In this document: piece after piece, positions 40,707 through 54,500 of the stretch
Position numbering within the stretch: position 1 is the first letter of the stretch
Layout: each line of letters opens with the position of its first letter
From: Mytilus galloprovincialis
Taxonomy: Eukaryota > Mollusca > Bivalvia > Mytilida > Mytilidae
Assembly (NCBI RefSeq): GCF_965363235.1
Contig: NC_134846.1
Location: 59,757,121-59,821,120, forward strand
Length of the DNA: 64,000 nucleotides
Direction of reading: 5' to 3'
Position numbers and translations under genes: made by a program
Notes under the pieces: model-generated
The model's database searches: none
Seen by the model: the letters and a program-made list of their open reading frames with translations, nothing else
Told to the model about the DNA's origin: nothing

Positions 40707-40880
40707 AGTACAGTAGACTCCGGACAATTGGATACCCAAAATGTCAGCTAAAAATATCCGATTACCCGATATATTCAATTAGACGATGAATGTATATTCA
40801 ATGAATATTCTACAATAATAAGTAGATCTATTGCTTAATTTGTGAAAGGGCTGGAGGATTGATGGAGTGATTTTCATCAG
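40707..40880 (+). mobile_element. Element end resembling pogo/Tigger termini
   Basis: Begins CAGTAGACTCCGGACAATTG and continues with AATGTCAGCTAAAAATATCC, shared with 3730-3925. No opposite terminus or transposase was found. Confidence 0.35.
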
Positions 40881-41639
40881 TTACATCACCACGATGTTTG
40901 CGAGAAAAAATATCAGCTGATTATGTAGCTAATGATTAAATTTGTTTCCACTTGCAGTTTTTAAATCCTATATTTATTAAAATCAATCAAATGTCCTGCA
41001 ATATTTATGTAAATTATTATCTTCCATCCATAGTTTGTCTTTACTTGTTTAGTAAACAAATTATTTACATTTTCACACAGGTAAACTAATTTGGCTATAA
41101 ATAGATCAAAGCATGTCTGAGTAGAATCTCTAATCTAAAATCGTAATTGTTATAATTTTATTTTTTTAAATAATCAAATTTATATTTATGAAAATAATCA
41201 TGATTGAAAAAATAGTATTGCATAAAGTTTACGCTTTCAGAGACTATTTATGCTTAGGTCATGGTTCTAGAGGCTTCTTCACATATTTGTTAACAAACCA
41301 ATATGGCCGCCACACGTGATTACCTTTGCACATGTGAAAAAAATATTTCTGACAAAAGTCAGATTTCTCTTGTCAAAAGGGATTTATATTTATATTGCAA
41401 TAAATTATTCAGAAGGAGGTACATTCAGTTTCAATTATAATTCTTATTCTATGAGCATTTAGAGTTTAATCAAATTCTCCCAACAGTAACGTACTGCTTT
41501 TGTCAACTGAGTCTTGAATAATTTTATAAATAGATTCAAACCATTTGAAGTAGAAGGCATCTAATTCACATGACAAGGAAAACAATGAATAAAGACGTTA
41601 ATTTAATTAGAAATAGATCCTTTTTATTATTAAAAACAA

Positions 41640-42250
41640 AATCTTCTTGTCTGCAAGATTGCAAATTCGTAACTTCAAGGGCGAACTTGTAAACAGGGCG
41701 AGTTGTCCCGATACCAAATTCACGCATGCGTACTACAAATATCTACAGTAAAAACATCCGGTTACAAGTAAACAAATAACGTTCATGGATTTCATGTGGA
41801 TGAGATGAAATCTATTAACTTACATAAATAAAAAGGTCATATTTACGATAGTGATTGTTTTTCAATCCTAATTTACAAATTAAATGATTCAGATGGTTAA
41901 TCATGTGTAAAAATCGGTGTCAGGAATCTTAAGTTGTTATGAAATTGTAATACACAGAAACGAATGCGGCATACGGAGGCTCAATGAGTTTAAAGTCGGT
42001 CCCATAGGTCTTCAGAAGACTTGACGTCTTCTTCCACCAAAAACAGATGACACTCAACGACTTCACAGGTAAATGGGAAAGCGGCAGGCGTCCTAATATA
42101 CGCCTATTAAACACCGAATATTGATGTGTACCATATATGACTTTGCCCCCAGTTCATCCAAATCTCGCATATTCTCGCATGAATTTTAATTAAACGCTTG
42201 ACCCACTCAGAATTCTAGGTCGCGAACAAGCTTTCCCAGAACTAGAGTAT
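41640..42250. other. GC-richer island, function unknown
   Basis: Base composition rises above the surroundings, with CpGs and the palindrome ACGCATGCGT near 41723, similar to NRF1-type sites. On the minus strand short frames are seen, including MRDLDELGAKSYMVHINIRC near 42180, but none extends or matches a family I know. It may be a promoter or a small first exon. Confidence 0.25.
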
Positions 42251-42497
42251 TATATTTTATTTTTTTTTTTTGTTCTTGATGTGCTGAACATTTTTTTCTG
42301 TTTTCTGTTCATCTACTATAGTTTTTGCTCAAAGTAGCGGGGGCATAAACATATTTGAACTTTCTAGTGAAAAACAATTTGTCTGTATATATGTCTCTTT
42401 ATATGTCTCTATATTCCATTCTGAACCCTCCATCTAAAAACAAAGATCAGGCTTAGTTGACATTGCCATGCACTGTAAAATAACAGAACAATTTCTT

Positions 42498-42503
42498 TTT
42501 ATT
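42498..42503 (-). terminator. Poly(A) signal AATAAA of E4F1
   Basis: AATAAA is read on the minus strand about 45 bases past the E4F1 stop codon at 42548, the usual place for a cleavage signal. No second candidate as good was noticed close by. Confidence 0.5.
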
Positions 42504-42547
42504 AGTATGTTTCAAAAGAACTTTAATATAAATAAGGATTATCATCA

Positions 42548-45500
42548 TCAGTTAGAAACTTGATCCTCATTATGTTCCACAATTTGCATTTCTGTCACTT
42601 GCACATTTTCTACAATGGTATTTCCCTCTTCTATAGCCTGAATAAGTGATTGAGCAATTTGATCATCACTGACTGATTCTTCCACTTCTGTATAGTTTGG
42701 TGGTATAGTGGCAATTATCTCCCCTGAGGAAGAAGAGTCAGTTAACGCTGATGCTGGCATTGTTGCGATTGTCTCTCCAGTTTTAGAATCTACAATTCTG
42801 ACATTTCCCCCCTCTTCATTTAATAGAATATAATCTCTTGAGACCTCCATACCATCTATGACTTCCTCCTCTGTAATGATCTCCACATTCTGATAGTCAT
42901 CTGAACCTGTCTGAACAACAACATATTCTGTTGCCTCTTCTACCTGCAAACAAAAGATGTTATGTTTATGTTTCTATACAATCTAAATAAACTTGTAATA
43001 TTTATAATATCAGATTATTACATGGCATTTTTCATATCGCATGTATTATCAGCCCTAGGTTCAATATCAGCCCAAGAGCCGCATGGCTCGAGGGCTGATA
43101 TTGACCGAGGGCTGATAATACATGCGATATGAAAAATGACATGTTATGATCTTTTTATCATATGCTTCAACAATTGAGAAAAATAACAGATTCATATATT
43201 GATCCTTTTACGTGGTTCCCAAATAGAAGTTCAAAGATTGAAAAGTTCACGGACGTCGGACCCAAATTATGTACATTCGATATCAAATCTTTCTACCATA
43301 TGCCTCAACAGAGGAGAAAACATTTTTAATATGGACGACTCGACAAACCAAAAAAGAAAAAAACCAACAATATACATAATGAACACTGTTTGGAAAAGTC
43401 AACCTTTTCAAAGTAACTTTCTAAATTATGCATTTATTTAATAATTTTTTTGTTTGTTTTTTTTTGGTTATTATTTTACACAATATACTTTTCAGGATCT
43501 AAATAATTGTTTTGTACACTATTTCGTAATGTTTTCACTGAAAACGTAGCATTGAGGTGTATTTTCCGGAATTTGCCGAGTATCACCGGAATGCCATGTG
43601 ATAACGTTACGAAAAGGCATGTGATAACAATCGAAGCATGTGATAAACTTTTCATATCAGCCCGCTAAGCACCATTTCGAAAAATATTGAATTTACGTTA
43701 ATTTAATGCTATTATCATACAGTAAAAATCATATGTTATTTAGTCTAAGTATATGATAACATCAGATTATTACATGGCATTTTTCATATCGCATGTATTA
43801 TCAGCCCTAGGTTAAATATCAGCCCAAGAGCCGCAAGGCTCGAGGGCTGATATTGATCGAGGGCTGATAATACATGCGATATACAAAATGACATGTTATG
43901 ATCTTTTTATCATATGCTTCAACAATGGAGAAAAATTACAGATTCATATATTGATCCTTTTACGTTGTTCCAAAATAGAAGTTTTAAGAGTGAAAAGTTC
44001 ACGGACATCGGACCCCAAATTTAGTTCATTCGATATGAAATCTTCTATCATATGCCTCAACACAGAAGAACAATATTCTAATATGGACGAATCGACAAAA
44101 AAAATAGTTCAACAATATACATAATGACCACTGTTTGGAAAAGTCAACTTTTTTAAAGTTACTTTCTAAATTATGTTTGAAACTTTTAACAAGTGAATTT
44201 ATTTAAAAAAAAAAAATTATTTGGTTTTTTTTTATTATGATTTTACACAATATGCTTTCCAGTATCCAAATAATTGTTTTGTACACTACTTTTTAGATTA
44301 ATGTTTTTCACTGAAAACATAGCATTGAGGTGTATTTTCCGGAATTTACCGAGTATCACCGGAATGCCATGCGATAACGTTACGGAAAGGCATGTGATAA
44401 CAATCGAAGCATGTGATAAACTTTTCATATCAGCCCGCTAAGCACCAATTCGAAAAATATGGAATTTACGTTAATTTAATGCTATTATCATACAGTAAAA
44501 ATCATATGTTATTTAGTCTAAGTATATGATAATACTTGTTATAAGACCACACCAAAATAATTTATTCTTCAGATTTTTGTAGATGAATATAGTGGGTTGG
44601 CAATCAGTTTCTATGAATTTGATAGAGTGAAATGTTTTTGTGTTAGACAGTAAAATTACAATATAAACTTTTTCTAATGAATGTCATTTATAATCATTCA
44701 CAGAAATTTGAGTTTTTTATATGTATGTTGGAATGAATGTAGAGTCCTTCCTGATTTAAGCCAGTTTAAATTTAATCAGCTTCTAAGGAATTCAATAGAG
44801 TTTGATTTTGAAATAGTCTCATGTTCTAGAGCACATTTTAAATATTTAAATTCCATTAATACCACTTCCAGTTTTTATACGACCGCAAAATTTTTAATTT
44901 TTCGTCGTATATTGCTATCACGTTGGCGTCGTTGTCTGCGTCGTCGTCCGAATACTTTTAGTTTTTGCACTCTAACTTTAGTAAAAGTGAATAGAAATCT
45001 ATGAAATTTTAACACAAGGTTTATGACCACAAAAGGAAGGTTGGGATTGATTTTGGGAGTTTTGGTCCCAACATTTTAGGAATTAGGGGCCAAAAAGGGC
45101 CCAAATAAGCATATTCTTGGTTTTCGCACTATAACTTTAGTTTAAGTAAATTGAAATCTATGAAATTTTGACACAAGGTTTATGACCACAAAAGGAAGGT
45201 TGGGATTGATTTTGGGAGTTTTGGTTCCAACAGTTTAGGAATTAGGGGCCAAAAAAGGGCCCAAATAAGCATTATTCTTGGTTTTCGTACAATAACTTTA
45301 GTATAAGTAAATAGAAATCAATGAAATTTAAACACAAGGTTTATGAACACAAAAGGAAGGTTGGGATTGATTTTGGAAGTTTTGGTTCCAACAGTTTAGG
45401 AATTAGGGGCCAAAAAGGGGCCCAAATAAGCATTATTCTTGGTTTTCGCACCATAACTTTAGTATAAGTAAATAAAAATCTATGAAATTTAAACACAAGG

Positions 45501-48500
45501 TTTATGACCATAAAAGGAAGGTTGGGTTTGATTTTGGGAGGTTTGGTCCCAACAGTTTAGGAATAAGAGGCCCAAAGAGTCCAAAATTGAACTTTGTTTG
45601 ATTTCATCAAAAATTGAATTCTTGGGCTTTTTTGATATGCTGAATCTAAACATATACTTAGATTTTTGATTATGGGCCCAGTTTTCAAGTTGGTTCAAAT
45701 CAGGATCCAAAATTATTATATTAAGTATTGTGCAATAGCAAGACATTTTCAATTGCACAGTATTCAGCAATAGCAAGAAATCTTCAATTGCACAGTATTG
45801 TGCAATAGCAAGAAATTTTCAATTGCACAGTATTGCACAATAGCAAGAAATCTTCAATTGCACAGTATTGTGCAATAGCAAATATTTTCAATTGCACAGT
45901 ATTGCGCAATAGCAAGAAATATCTAATTGCACAATATTGTGCAATAGCAAGAAATTTTCAATTGGAATTATCTTTCTTTGTCCAGAATAGTAGTTGAATC
46001 AACTTAAATCATTGTTTTATACAATATACAATGTATATTCACTTTAACTACCAACTGATAAATTAAAACAATCTTTACCATTCAGTGATAACAAGCACTT
46101 TATTTTAAATTTTTATATTTTATGATGTATTTAAATGAGTAGTTATTGTTGCAAACTCCATTAGGAATTTGAATTGAGATCAGTTTTGGAAAAAGGGAAA
46201 GGGGGATGTGAAAAAAAAAATGGGGGGGGGGGTTAAATTTTTCTCATTTCAGATTTCATAAATAAAAAGAAAATTTCTTCAAACATTTTTTTGAGAGGAT
46301 TAATATTCAACAGCATAGTGAATTGCTCAAAGGCAAAAAAAATATTTTAAGTTCATTAGACCACATTCATTCTGTGTCAGAAACCTATGCTGTGTCAACT
46401 ATTTAATCACAATCCAAATTTAGAGTTGAATCCAGTTTAAATGTTGTGTCCATACTTGCCCCAACTGTTCAGGGTTCAACCTCTGCGGTCGTATATAGCT
46501 GTGCCCTGCGGAGCATCTGGTTATGTTTTGAGCTTAAGATTTCAAGAGGGAGGATAAGAGGGAGGATTTCATATCAGATAAAAAAAAATATATACTGAAC
46601 ATGATTATCATTATTGAATTAAGCAATTTCTCAACATGCCAATGACAACTCCATTTCCATACTTTCATGTATAACATAATGACCAAAATGTTAAATACAA
46701 AACTTTACATTTTTGTCATGTCTCAATACTGCTCTCTAATGTATAGGTCTTTTGCTGAGCTATATCTGAAAATATATTGTTATTTTTCGGTTTTCATGCA
46801 ACAACAAGTTTCTACCCCTTACTTCCATTTGTACTTCTTGTTTTGGACCCTACTGTCAGTGATGTGTATATAACTACTGCTTATTACTTAAAAATAGACA
46901 TAATGCTAGATATCTGCCAAACAAAACCCTAATACTGTACCTGCTGTTCAGTAGTATCAGACATGATATACTGCTGGGTATCTGCAACAACAGAGGAAAA
47001 TTCTGACAAAACTGTAGCATTATAATCTGTCTGGTCCTGTTGAATTGGTAGTGAATGGCCAGTACATGGAACTGAAATAAAATACAACATCTTGAAACTT
47101 TAATAAATGGACACTTTTTATCATTGTAATACATTTTAACCCACTGTGTCCAACATATCTTGACAAGGTAGTTTTAATATACAACATTTCTTTATTGGCC
47201 TTGAATTTACCTGCTAAAATGCTTAAGGCATATACATTTTCTCAAGCATAAGACTTCAGATACCTGTTTATTTTCCTATTTCAATATTTAAATGTAATTA
47301 TTATATAAATGCATCATGTTAATTTGCCTTTTTTTAAAGTGTAATGCTAGTATATACGTAGTATCCTGCTACTTCTAGACAATTGTTCTGAAGGTTATGA
47401 ATATGTTGATGAATACCTTTTCAAGATGTCTTTTAATTAGTCATGTTATTCAAAGCCTTGATTATTTGTTGATGTTAATTTAGCTTATAAAGCCCTGGTC
47501 ACAACGAACCCATGATACATCTATCCAGCGTTACGACATGAAATTTGGTCAAATAGCGGGTCATCTGTGATTGTCGTACGATAGTTGCATGATATTTTGA
47601 GCATCGTTATGCTGTCATGTGTCGAACATTGAACATGCACTTTTTTTGCACTACGATTTTTGTCGTGTCACTGTCTTGTGGCTGTCATGAGAGTGTCTTA
47701 CCACAGTAGTGCGATAAACAGATTGTCGTGGGTACCAAATGTTTGCAAATGTCCAATTACTTTTCTTTTTAAATGCCTGTAAGGTGTTATGTTAATGAAT
47801 GCCTTTATCTTTTTTTTAATCTGTAAATGTCTTTATGTAAGTGAATACTCTGCCTACCTTTTGCCTTTAGATGTCTGTTAAGTGTACCATGTTCAGCAAA
47901 TGCCCTGCCACATCTGTTACATTTAAATGGACGTTCTCCTGTATGCATTCTTACATGTCGCAATAGTGAAGCTTTTTCACGAAATTTACGATGACAAAAT
48001 TTACATTCATATGGTAAAATACTGGTATGTGTTCTCATGTGTACTCTCATAGCATTCTGAAAAAATAAAAAATGAATGTAAACACTACATTTTTTCATAA
48101 TTTCTTTTTTCTTTTATAGTATGCATTGAAATTTTTACTTTTTGTATTTTTATTTGTTAAAATTGTGTACCAGTATAAAAGGAATTCAAAAAATGGACAA
48201 CAATCTACAAGTATTAACTTCAATTACATTTGTATTTTACGAATCTTGACATCCATTCACAGCTCTATTTTGATGACTGCAAACATCAAGCATCTAATAG
48301 TTCATTTGCTTTATTTAAAATTTGCACATTTTTATATATTTTAAATTAGATTTTTACACATTTAAAAAAAAAAACTTTAAAAAAGTAAAAAGACTTTGGT
48401 ATAAACACTGAGAAAATTTATGTTATATTACTTACAGCAGACTTGAATGACTTTGAGCAAACTGAACAAGGAAATGGTCTGTCTACAGAATGTATTTTGA

Positions 48501-51500
48501 GATGTTCCCTGACATGTGAGATCCTTTTGAACAGTTTACCACATTCACCACATTTATACTGCCTTTCTGTATTATGAACACTCATATGTTTGTTTAAAGT
48601 GTCTTTGGTTATAAAACTTTTTTCACACACAGTACATTTATGAGCTTTTTCACCTGAAAATTAAAACAAATATAATTTATGTAAAAGTACACATTTTCTT
48701 AATGTCATTTCAATAATTTTACAGAAAGCAAGAAAGTTTAGTTTCTATATTAACAATAACAGTAACATAGCTATGATCTCCATTGATGTTTTACCTTATT
48801 GTCTTCATTGTTTATCAAAGTACAAAACAATAAATGTTTTTAGTCAATGTGTACAAGGTTTGTTTCTCAAAGAAGTGCTGAGTTAGGTCATGTATAGCAT
48901 ACCATACAGGATTTAAATGTTGGAATATAGTTAAGAATACCATTTGATTAATTAATTTGGTAAATTAGTATTTCCAACCTTTTGTTTGTGAGGAAGTTTT
49001 TTCCTCTGAGTATGTCTCATATTTTGTTGAGTTTACATTGATATAATATTTTTTAATAGAAAATATATAAGTCACTGAGACATGATGCACAAAAGTATAA
49101 TTAAATATAGATGCTAAATATTACTAAAGAGCTATTTTACTTTTCTGTGCCTATAACTAAAAATAATAATATAATGGAACACAATGAATTTCCAATTTTT
49201 TGAAAACATTAACCTACCTATATGTGACTTCATATGTAGTTTGAGATAAACATTAACCTACCTATATGTGACTTCATATGTAGTTTGAGATATGAAGTTC
49301 CTCTAAATGGTTTCAGACAAACAGGACATTTCTGTGTTAACTTGTCATTTTCTTCATCATCATCTGGTAGTTCTAATAACTGCTTCAATGCATCCTTGGC
49401 ACTACAAACAGAATTGTCTGTTGTTACAGATTCATAGTAATAAATACACATATCAAGTTTGAATTTAAAATACTTAAATCATGGCCCATGGAATTTTATA
49501 GTCTTGTTACTTTTTAATCACAATCATGAAGGTATTGATGTAACTTTTACAACATAGTAACCTTATGACATTAAACAAAATTTTTTTTTATATCACTCAT
49601 ATGAACTGCTTATATTTTGTTAATCCTTGAATCTATAAAACTGCATTGCAATAGTAATTGCAGAGATTTGTTTTTTTAATTGGGAATGCTGAGGGAGTCT
49701 GTCTATCTTGTACTAATACAAAAGAGTAACTACTGTATAATTTCTTCTCAGCATCTGAGTTGTAAAGTTAAATGCATTTAAAAAGTATAAAGAAATTGTA
49801 CACACAGAACGATTTTTTCCCCAAATAATCTTTATAAAAATGTTTGATTCAGCAATGAAAACAAGCACAATCTGGAACATATTTTAAGCTTTAATATTGC
49901 ACTGATCAAAATAATTACAAACTTACCCTTCTTCTTTAAAAGGTACCGCAAGTATGTCGTCACTCTGAAAAATAATAATTTATAACTACAAAATCTGTCA
50001 AAGATTTGTTTTTTACTTCTTTGGTCAAAGATTTATTTTGTGCTTTTTTAGTCAAAGATTTATTTTGTACTTTTCGAGACAAAGAATTAATTGTTTTTTT
50101 TTATAAATTTATATATGTTTTTCCAGTATTTGAAGACTCCAATGAAAAGTTACACTAGTAGATGAGTCATATCGGTATTTGATTGGCAACAAAGTATGAA
50201 CACCAAGTAGTTACCATACAAGGAACCTTACAGCTATCTATGGTTTCACCTGGATAAACAATTGTATCTTATAACAACTATCCGAAGTTTGTGTTAAAGG
50301 GATCCAATATATAAAGCCATCTTAAGGAACTCTCTTTTGAGAGAAGTAGCAGTCATAGTCATAGTAGGATAGAGATCTATGACAAAAAGATCATGATAGA
50401 TTGACTTGCAAGAAGTTATGGGACAAGATCATACACTTTTAACCAAGTAATTTCAAAATGAACCTTTTATGTTTATCTCTTTCCATTCAAACATTCTACA
50501 GATGGTCTGAGACCACAATTATTTCGTAGTGCATTTCTTTTAGAACATAAATGAAAATTAAAAAAATCCCACATGTGCTTTCTCAATGAATTTTTTACAG
50601 TGTGTTGTACTACTTTTGGGACAAATTATATCAAAATTATAGAAAACTTCATTGGCTCTAACTCAAAATATGGACAATTTTATGTTAAGGGCGTCTTGAA
50701 ATCTTTTGACAGCTTCCGAAGTGCTCATTTTTAACCTTTTTCAGCTGGACCAAATCACTACTTTCCTTTAAAATTCTGGACCCAATTTTTTTTAGTGTAA
50801 TTTTACCCCCCTACTTGCAATTTGAGGCATTAAACATGGAGAAATAAATTTGGAAGGGGTATAAAAATTAATGGCAAGTAACCCACTGTCAACACTAGGG
50901 ACTATATTTGTGGACAACGAAAATCTAGGGACGACAATTGTGGTCTTGGACCAGATAACTAGACACCCTACTCTTGAGTAGCTATAACAACTTATTTTAA
51001 TAATGACAGGGATGAAATAGAACTCTTCTTCCTAGATCAGGAATGAAGCTGAAGATGTTCAAAATTGTCTGCAAGCACACACATACATTTGTTTATTTGT
51101 GTACAGGTATCTACACAATTGGCTCAAAAATCAATTTTAAAGTCTTATCAACATTTATAAAATAACTTAATCACCAAATAAATATTTTTCAAATAAAACA
51201 AGTTCTTCTAAATTGTACATTTATATTTTATTCTAAGTATTGGTCAGATTCTTACTGAACAGTATCAATGTTGTGCTCATGTGAGTGAAAAATGGAGATA
51301 AACACTACCTACCTCTTCTGGGTGATGTGCTGTGTAATGTTTAATCAGCTGTTCTTGATCCTCTGATATAAAATGACAGATTTTACACCTATTAGCATGA
51401 TCTGTTATATGCTTCCTCAGATGTTCCTTTAGCTGGTATATTGTTGGTAACTGCTCTTCACAGACCTGTCAGAAAATTAATACCATTTTTTAAAGTATTA

Positions 51501-54500
51501 TTAACCTTAAAAGACAGACTGATGCAAACATGAACATATTTCTTTAATGATCATGTCAAATACATGCACTTGCCTAGTGTTATTGTAAAATCTTCAAATA
51601 TTGTTTCAATTTTGTATTTACCTGTTTATAATGTATAGTCAAATTTAAATACCTATTGTTTGTCATCTTTTCTCTTAATTCAATATATTTTTTTTTGTAA
51701 AGAAAGAGATGGATATCTGTACTGTACATTCCTCTACTCTAGATAATAAACTGAAGTTACCACATACCTGACAGTGTGTTGAGGAAATTGTCTCTTCTTG
51801 TTCAGCATTTCCCAGGTTTATCACCACAACTTCATCAGAACTGCCATCCAGGCCAGTCAGTCTTATATCATTTTGATCTGCTGAAATGACTACCTGTATA
51901 CTACCATCAGCATTAGTATGTAGGGTATCAGAGTTCAAGGCTGCAGCCACGAGGTCAGATATTTGTACAACAGATGATTCTTCATCAACTTCCTGTATGT
52001 CTGTCTCACCAATCTAAAAGTCAGCAATATCAAATATCAAACTCATAACAGAACTCTAATTCCTAAAAAAAATACATATCAATACGTAGTTCCACTCAAA
52101 GTGTATGATCTGAAAGTCACTCAAGTTATCCCATTGCTATAATCTTTAACAGTTGTGTCATTTGTAAATTTATCAATAATCAAAGGAAAAAAGCATTTTC
52201 ATTTATGCAAACTTTGACCAGTTTGGCAAAAGTGCAAGTTTACTGGAAAGTCTTAACTTCGTTAAATAATATTTTTTTCTTCTGCATTAGAGTTTTGGCT
52301 TATTGACTAAATTACAAGCAGTAAAGTTTGAACAACACAGATTTTTAAACATTCTCTCTATTTTTTATTTGTAAGAAACACAAGTCAGTAGCAGATTTTT
52401 GCTGACACAGTGGTGTCTATGAACCAGAAAGTTAATCTTACATGGCATAACATGTATAATATTTTCTATCTAATAACCACAATTGTAACATACTTGATGA
52501 ATGGTTTGATTTGGCAGATTCCATTTCATTTTATACCTTGGTAAATCACTATCTGACTTATTAGTACAAGGCACTCTAAAAATAGACAAAGGATAACTGT
52601 TATCATGTACATTTACAAGTGACTTTAATTCTATCTTCAAACATGGAAAGTAATTTTTTCCATCAAGTGTTCCTTTTCAAATTTTTCACTTTTGTGCAGT
52701 TATATACATATCAATTTACAAATGATAATCAAGTTTTGGATAAGTTGAAGTAAACAGGTTGGCTTTTCTTGATTTGAAAATACTTAATTGATGTTGTATA
52801 ATGTCACTCTGTGTACTTCCATTTAGTACATTTGTAAGTGTATTGTTTTTTTTTTTTTTTTTAAATATTCCTATAAAGTATTCATTTCAACTTATGCAAT
52901 TCCATGAGCCTAAAAAAATGTTCATGTAAAGTATTTATTTGTGTGCAAATTCTATAAATTGTATTTCTGGAAAGAACAGTTTTTTTAAAGTACTTGTACG
53001 TATACATGCAAGTTCTATGAAGTTTTCAGCCCTATTTCTGAGATGTGTTCAAAGCAAAAAGTTAAATAGTGGTCTTTTGTCAAAGCATTAATAGCGACCA
53101 ATAAATAAAGTATACTTAGAAACCAGTGAATATCATCTATTTAGTTAAAAAGAAATTGTTTCAGTTCAGCACATTCAATAAATAGTATTTTGAAATGCAT
53201 TCATCTCCAGTGTTCTCCCCAGGCCGTTTTAGCATCGCGGTACCGCGACGCTATATTTTTTTACCGTGACGCTATAATAATATCCGCGACGCTATAATTA
53301 TTTTCAGGATGTTACTTTCCTCGTTTCTTGGCAAAGCCATGTCCTAAATTGTGAACTTTCATCTAATTACCGCTTACGATCATAAAAAGATATATCACCG
53401 TTAATTGTAATCCCTTCAAGTCGGACAATAGAGGCAATCTAAAGTGATTACATAGGTGCTAATTGCCCTTTGGGTGATAACTGGTTACTAATACCCCAAG
53501 CTGTCACTTGTGACATGATTATTACCACGTGGTATGCAATCGACAAGGAGAAAATGTAATCAGAAAATCATAAAATAAATCAAAATATATGTTTGCAAAA
53601 TGAAAATTCAAAGAAACAAACATTTTTTTCTCTTTTCAAAAGAGATTGAGTCTTATCTTTTTATGACTTTCAAAATATTAGTATTACTTTCTTTCTCTTC
53701 CTATTACTAGTTGTAAATCGAGAGTGAAAATTTTGATTTTAAATTATATAAGTTTTGTACTTTCTTTAGAAAGTGATCATGATTGGCTTTAGTTTATGTT
53801 TCATCCATTTAATGCATTAAAAACGCCATTTATTCCCAATCTCTTGTCAAACATTGTTTTATTTTCGTATTTTTCATTGCTTTCGGCGGCCATTTAATAT
53901 TTTAGAGTAAACTACGGATCGGAATCGGACCAGATATGACAAAAATCCGCATTTTACGGTAATAAAGTTCTACATATCCACAAATGGCACAGTAGACAGA
54001 AAACAATACCTAAAGAGAAAACTAAGCATTAACAGACTATTTATTAGATAACTTTGTGAAAAAATATATATCATTTTGATAAAAAGAAACAACTGGGACC
54101 ATGAACCAATATATTTGATAGACATGATAAAGAAAGTTTTTTTAATTTAAATTTTATTGCTATATGATACTTTCTCTTTCCTTTTTTTATTATAAGAACC
54201 ATTGTTTTTTTCCTACACATTTAGTGCAATTGTATCTATACACATTTATTTTTATTTGGCCCAAGAGGAAAAAAATAATTCTGGAACTATAAATGAATAT
54301 AGAAAACATAAACTGAAAATACTGTTATCATGGTTTTAGTTTAATTGTATTCTCAGTTATGAATTCAACAATATAGATACAAAGAATAGGGGGGAATAGA
54401 ATATTTTATTCACCAAAAAAGGGCCTATAGCAAACAAACAATATAATACATCTTGTAATAAACAATAACGTATATAACAAAGGAAATAGAGCATTACCAC

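Noticed and set aside
41929-42114. 61-codon minus-strand frame in the GC-richer island
   Set aside because: No conserved motif, no continuation in neighbouring exons that I could support.
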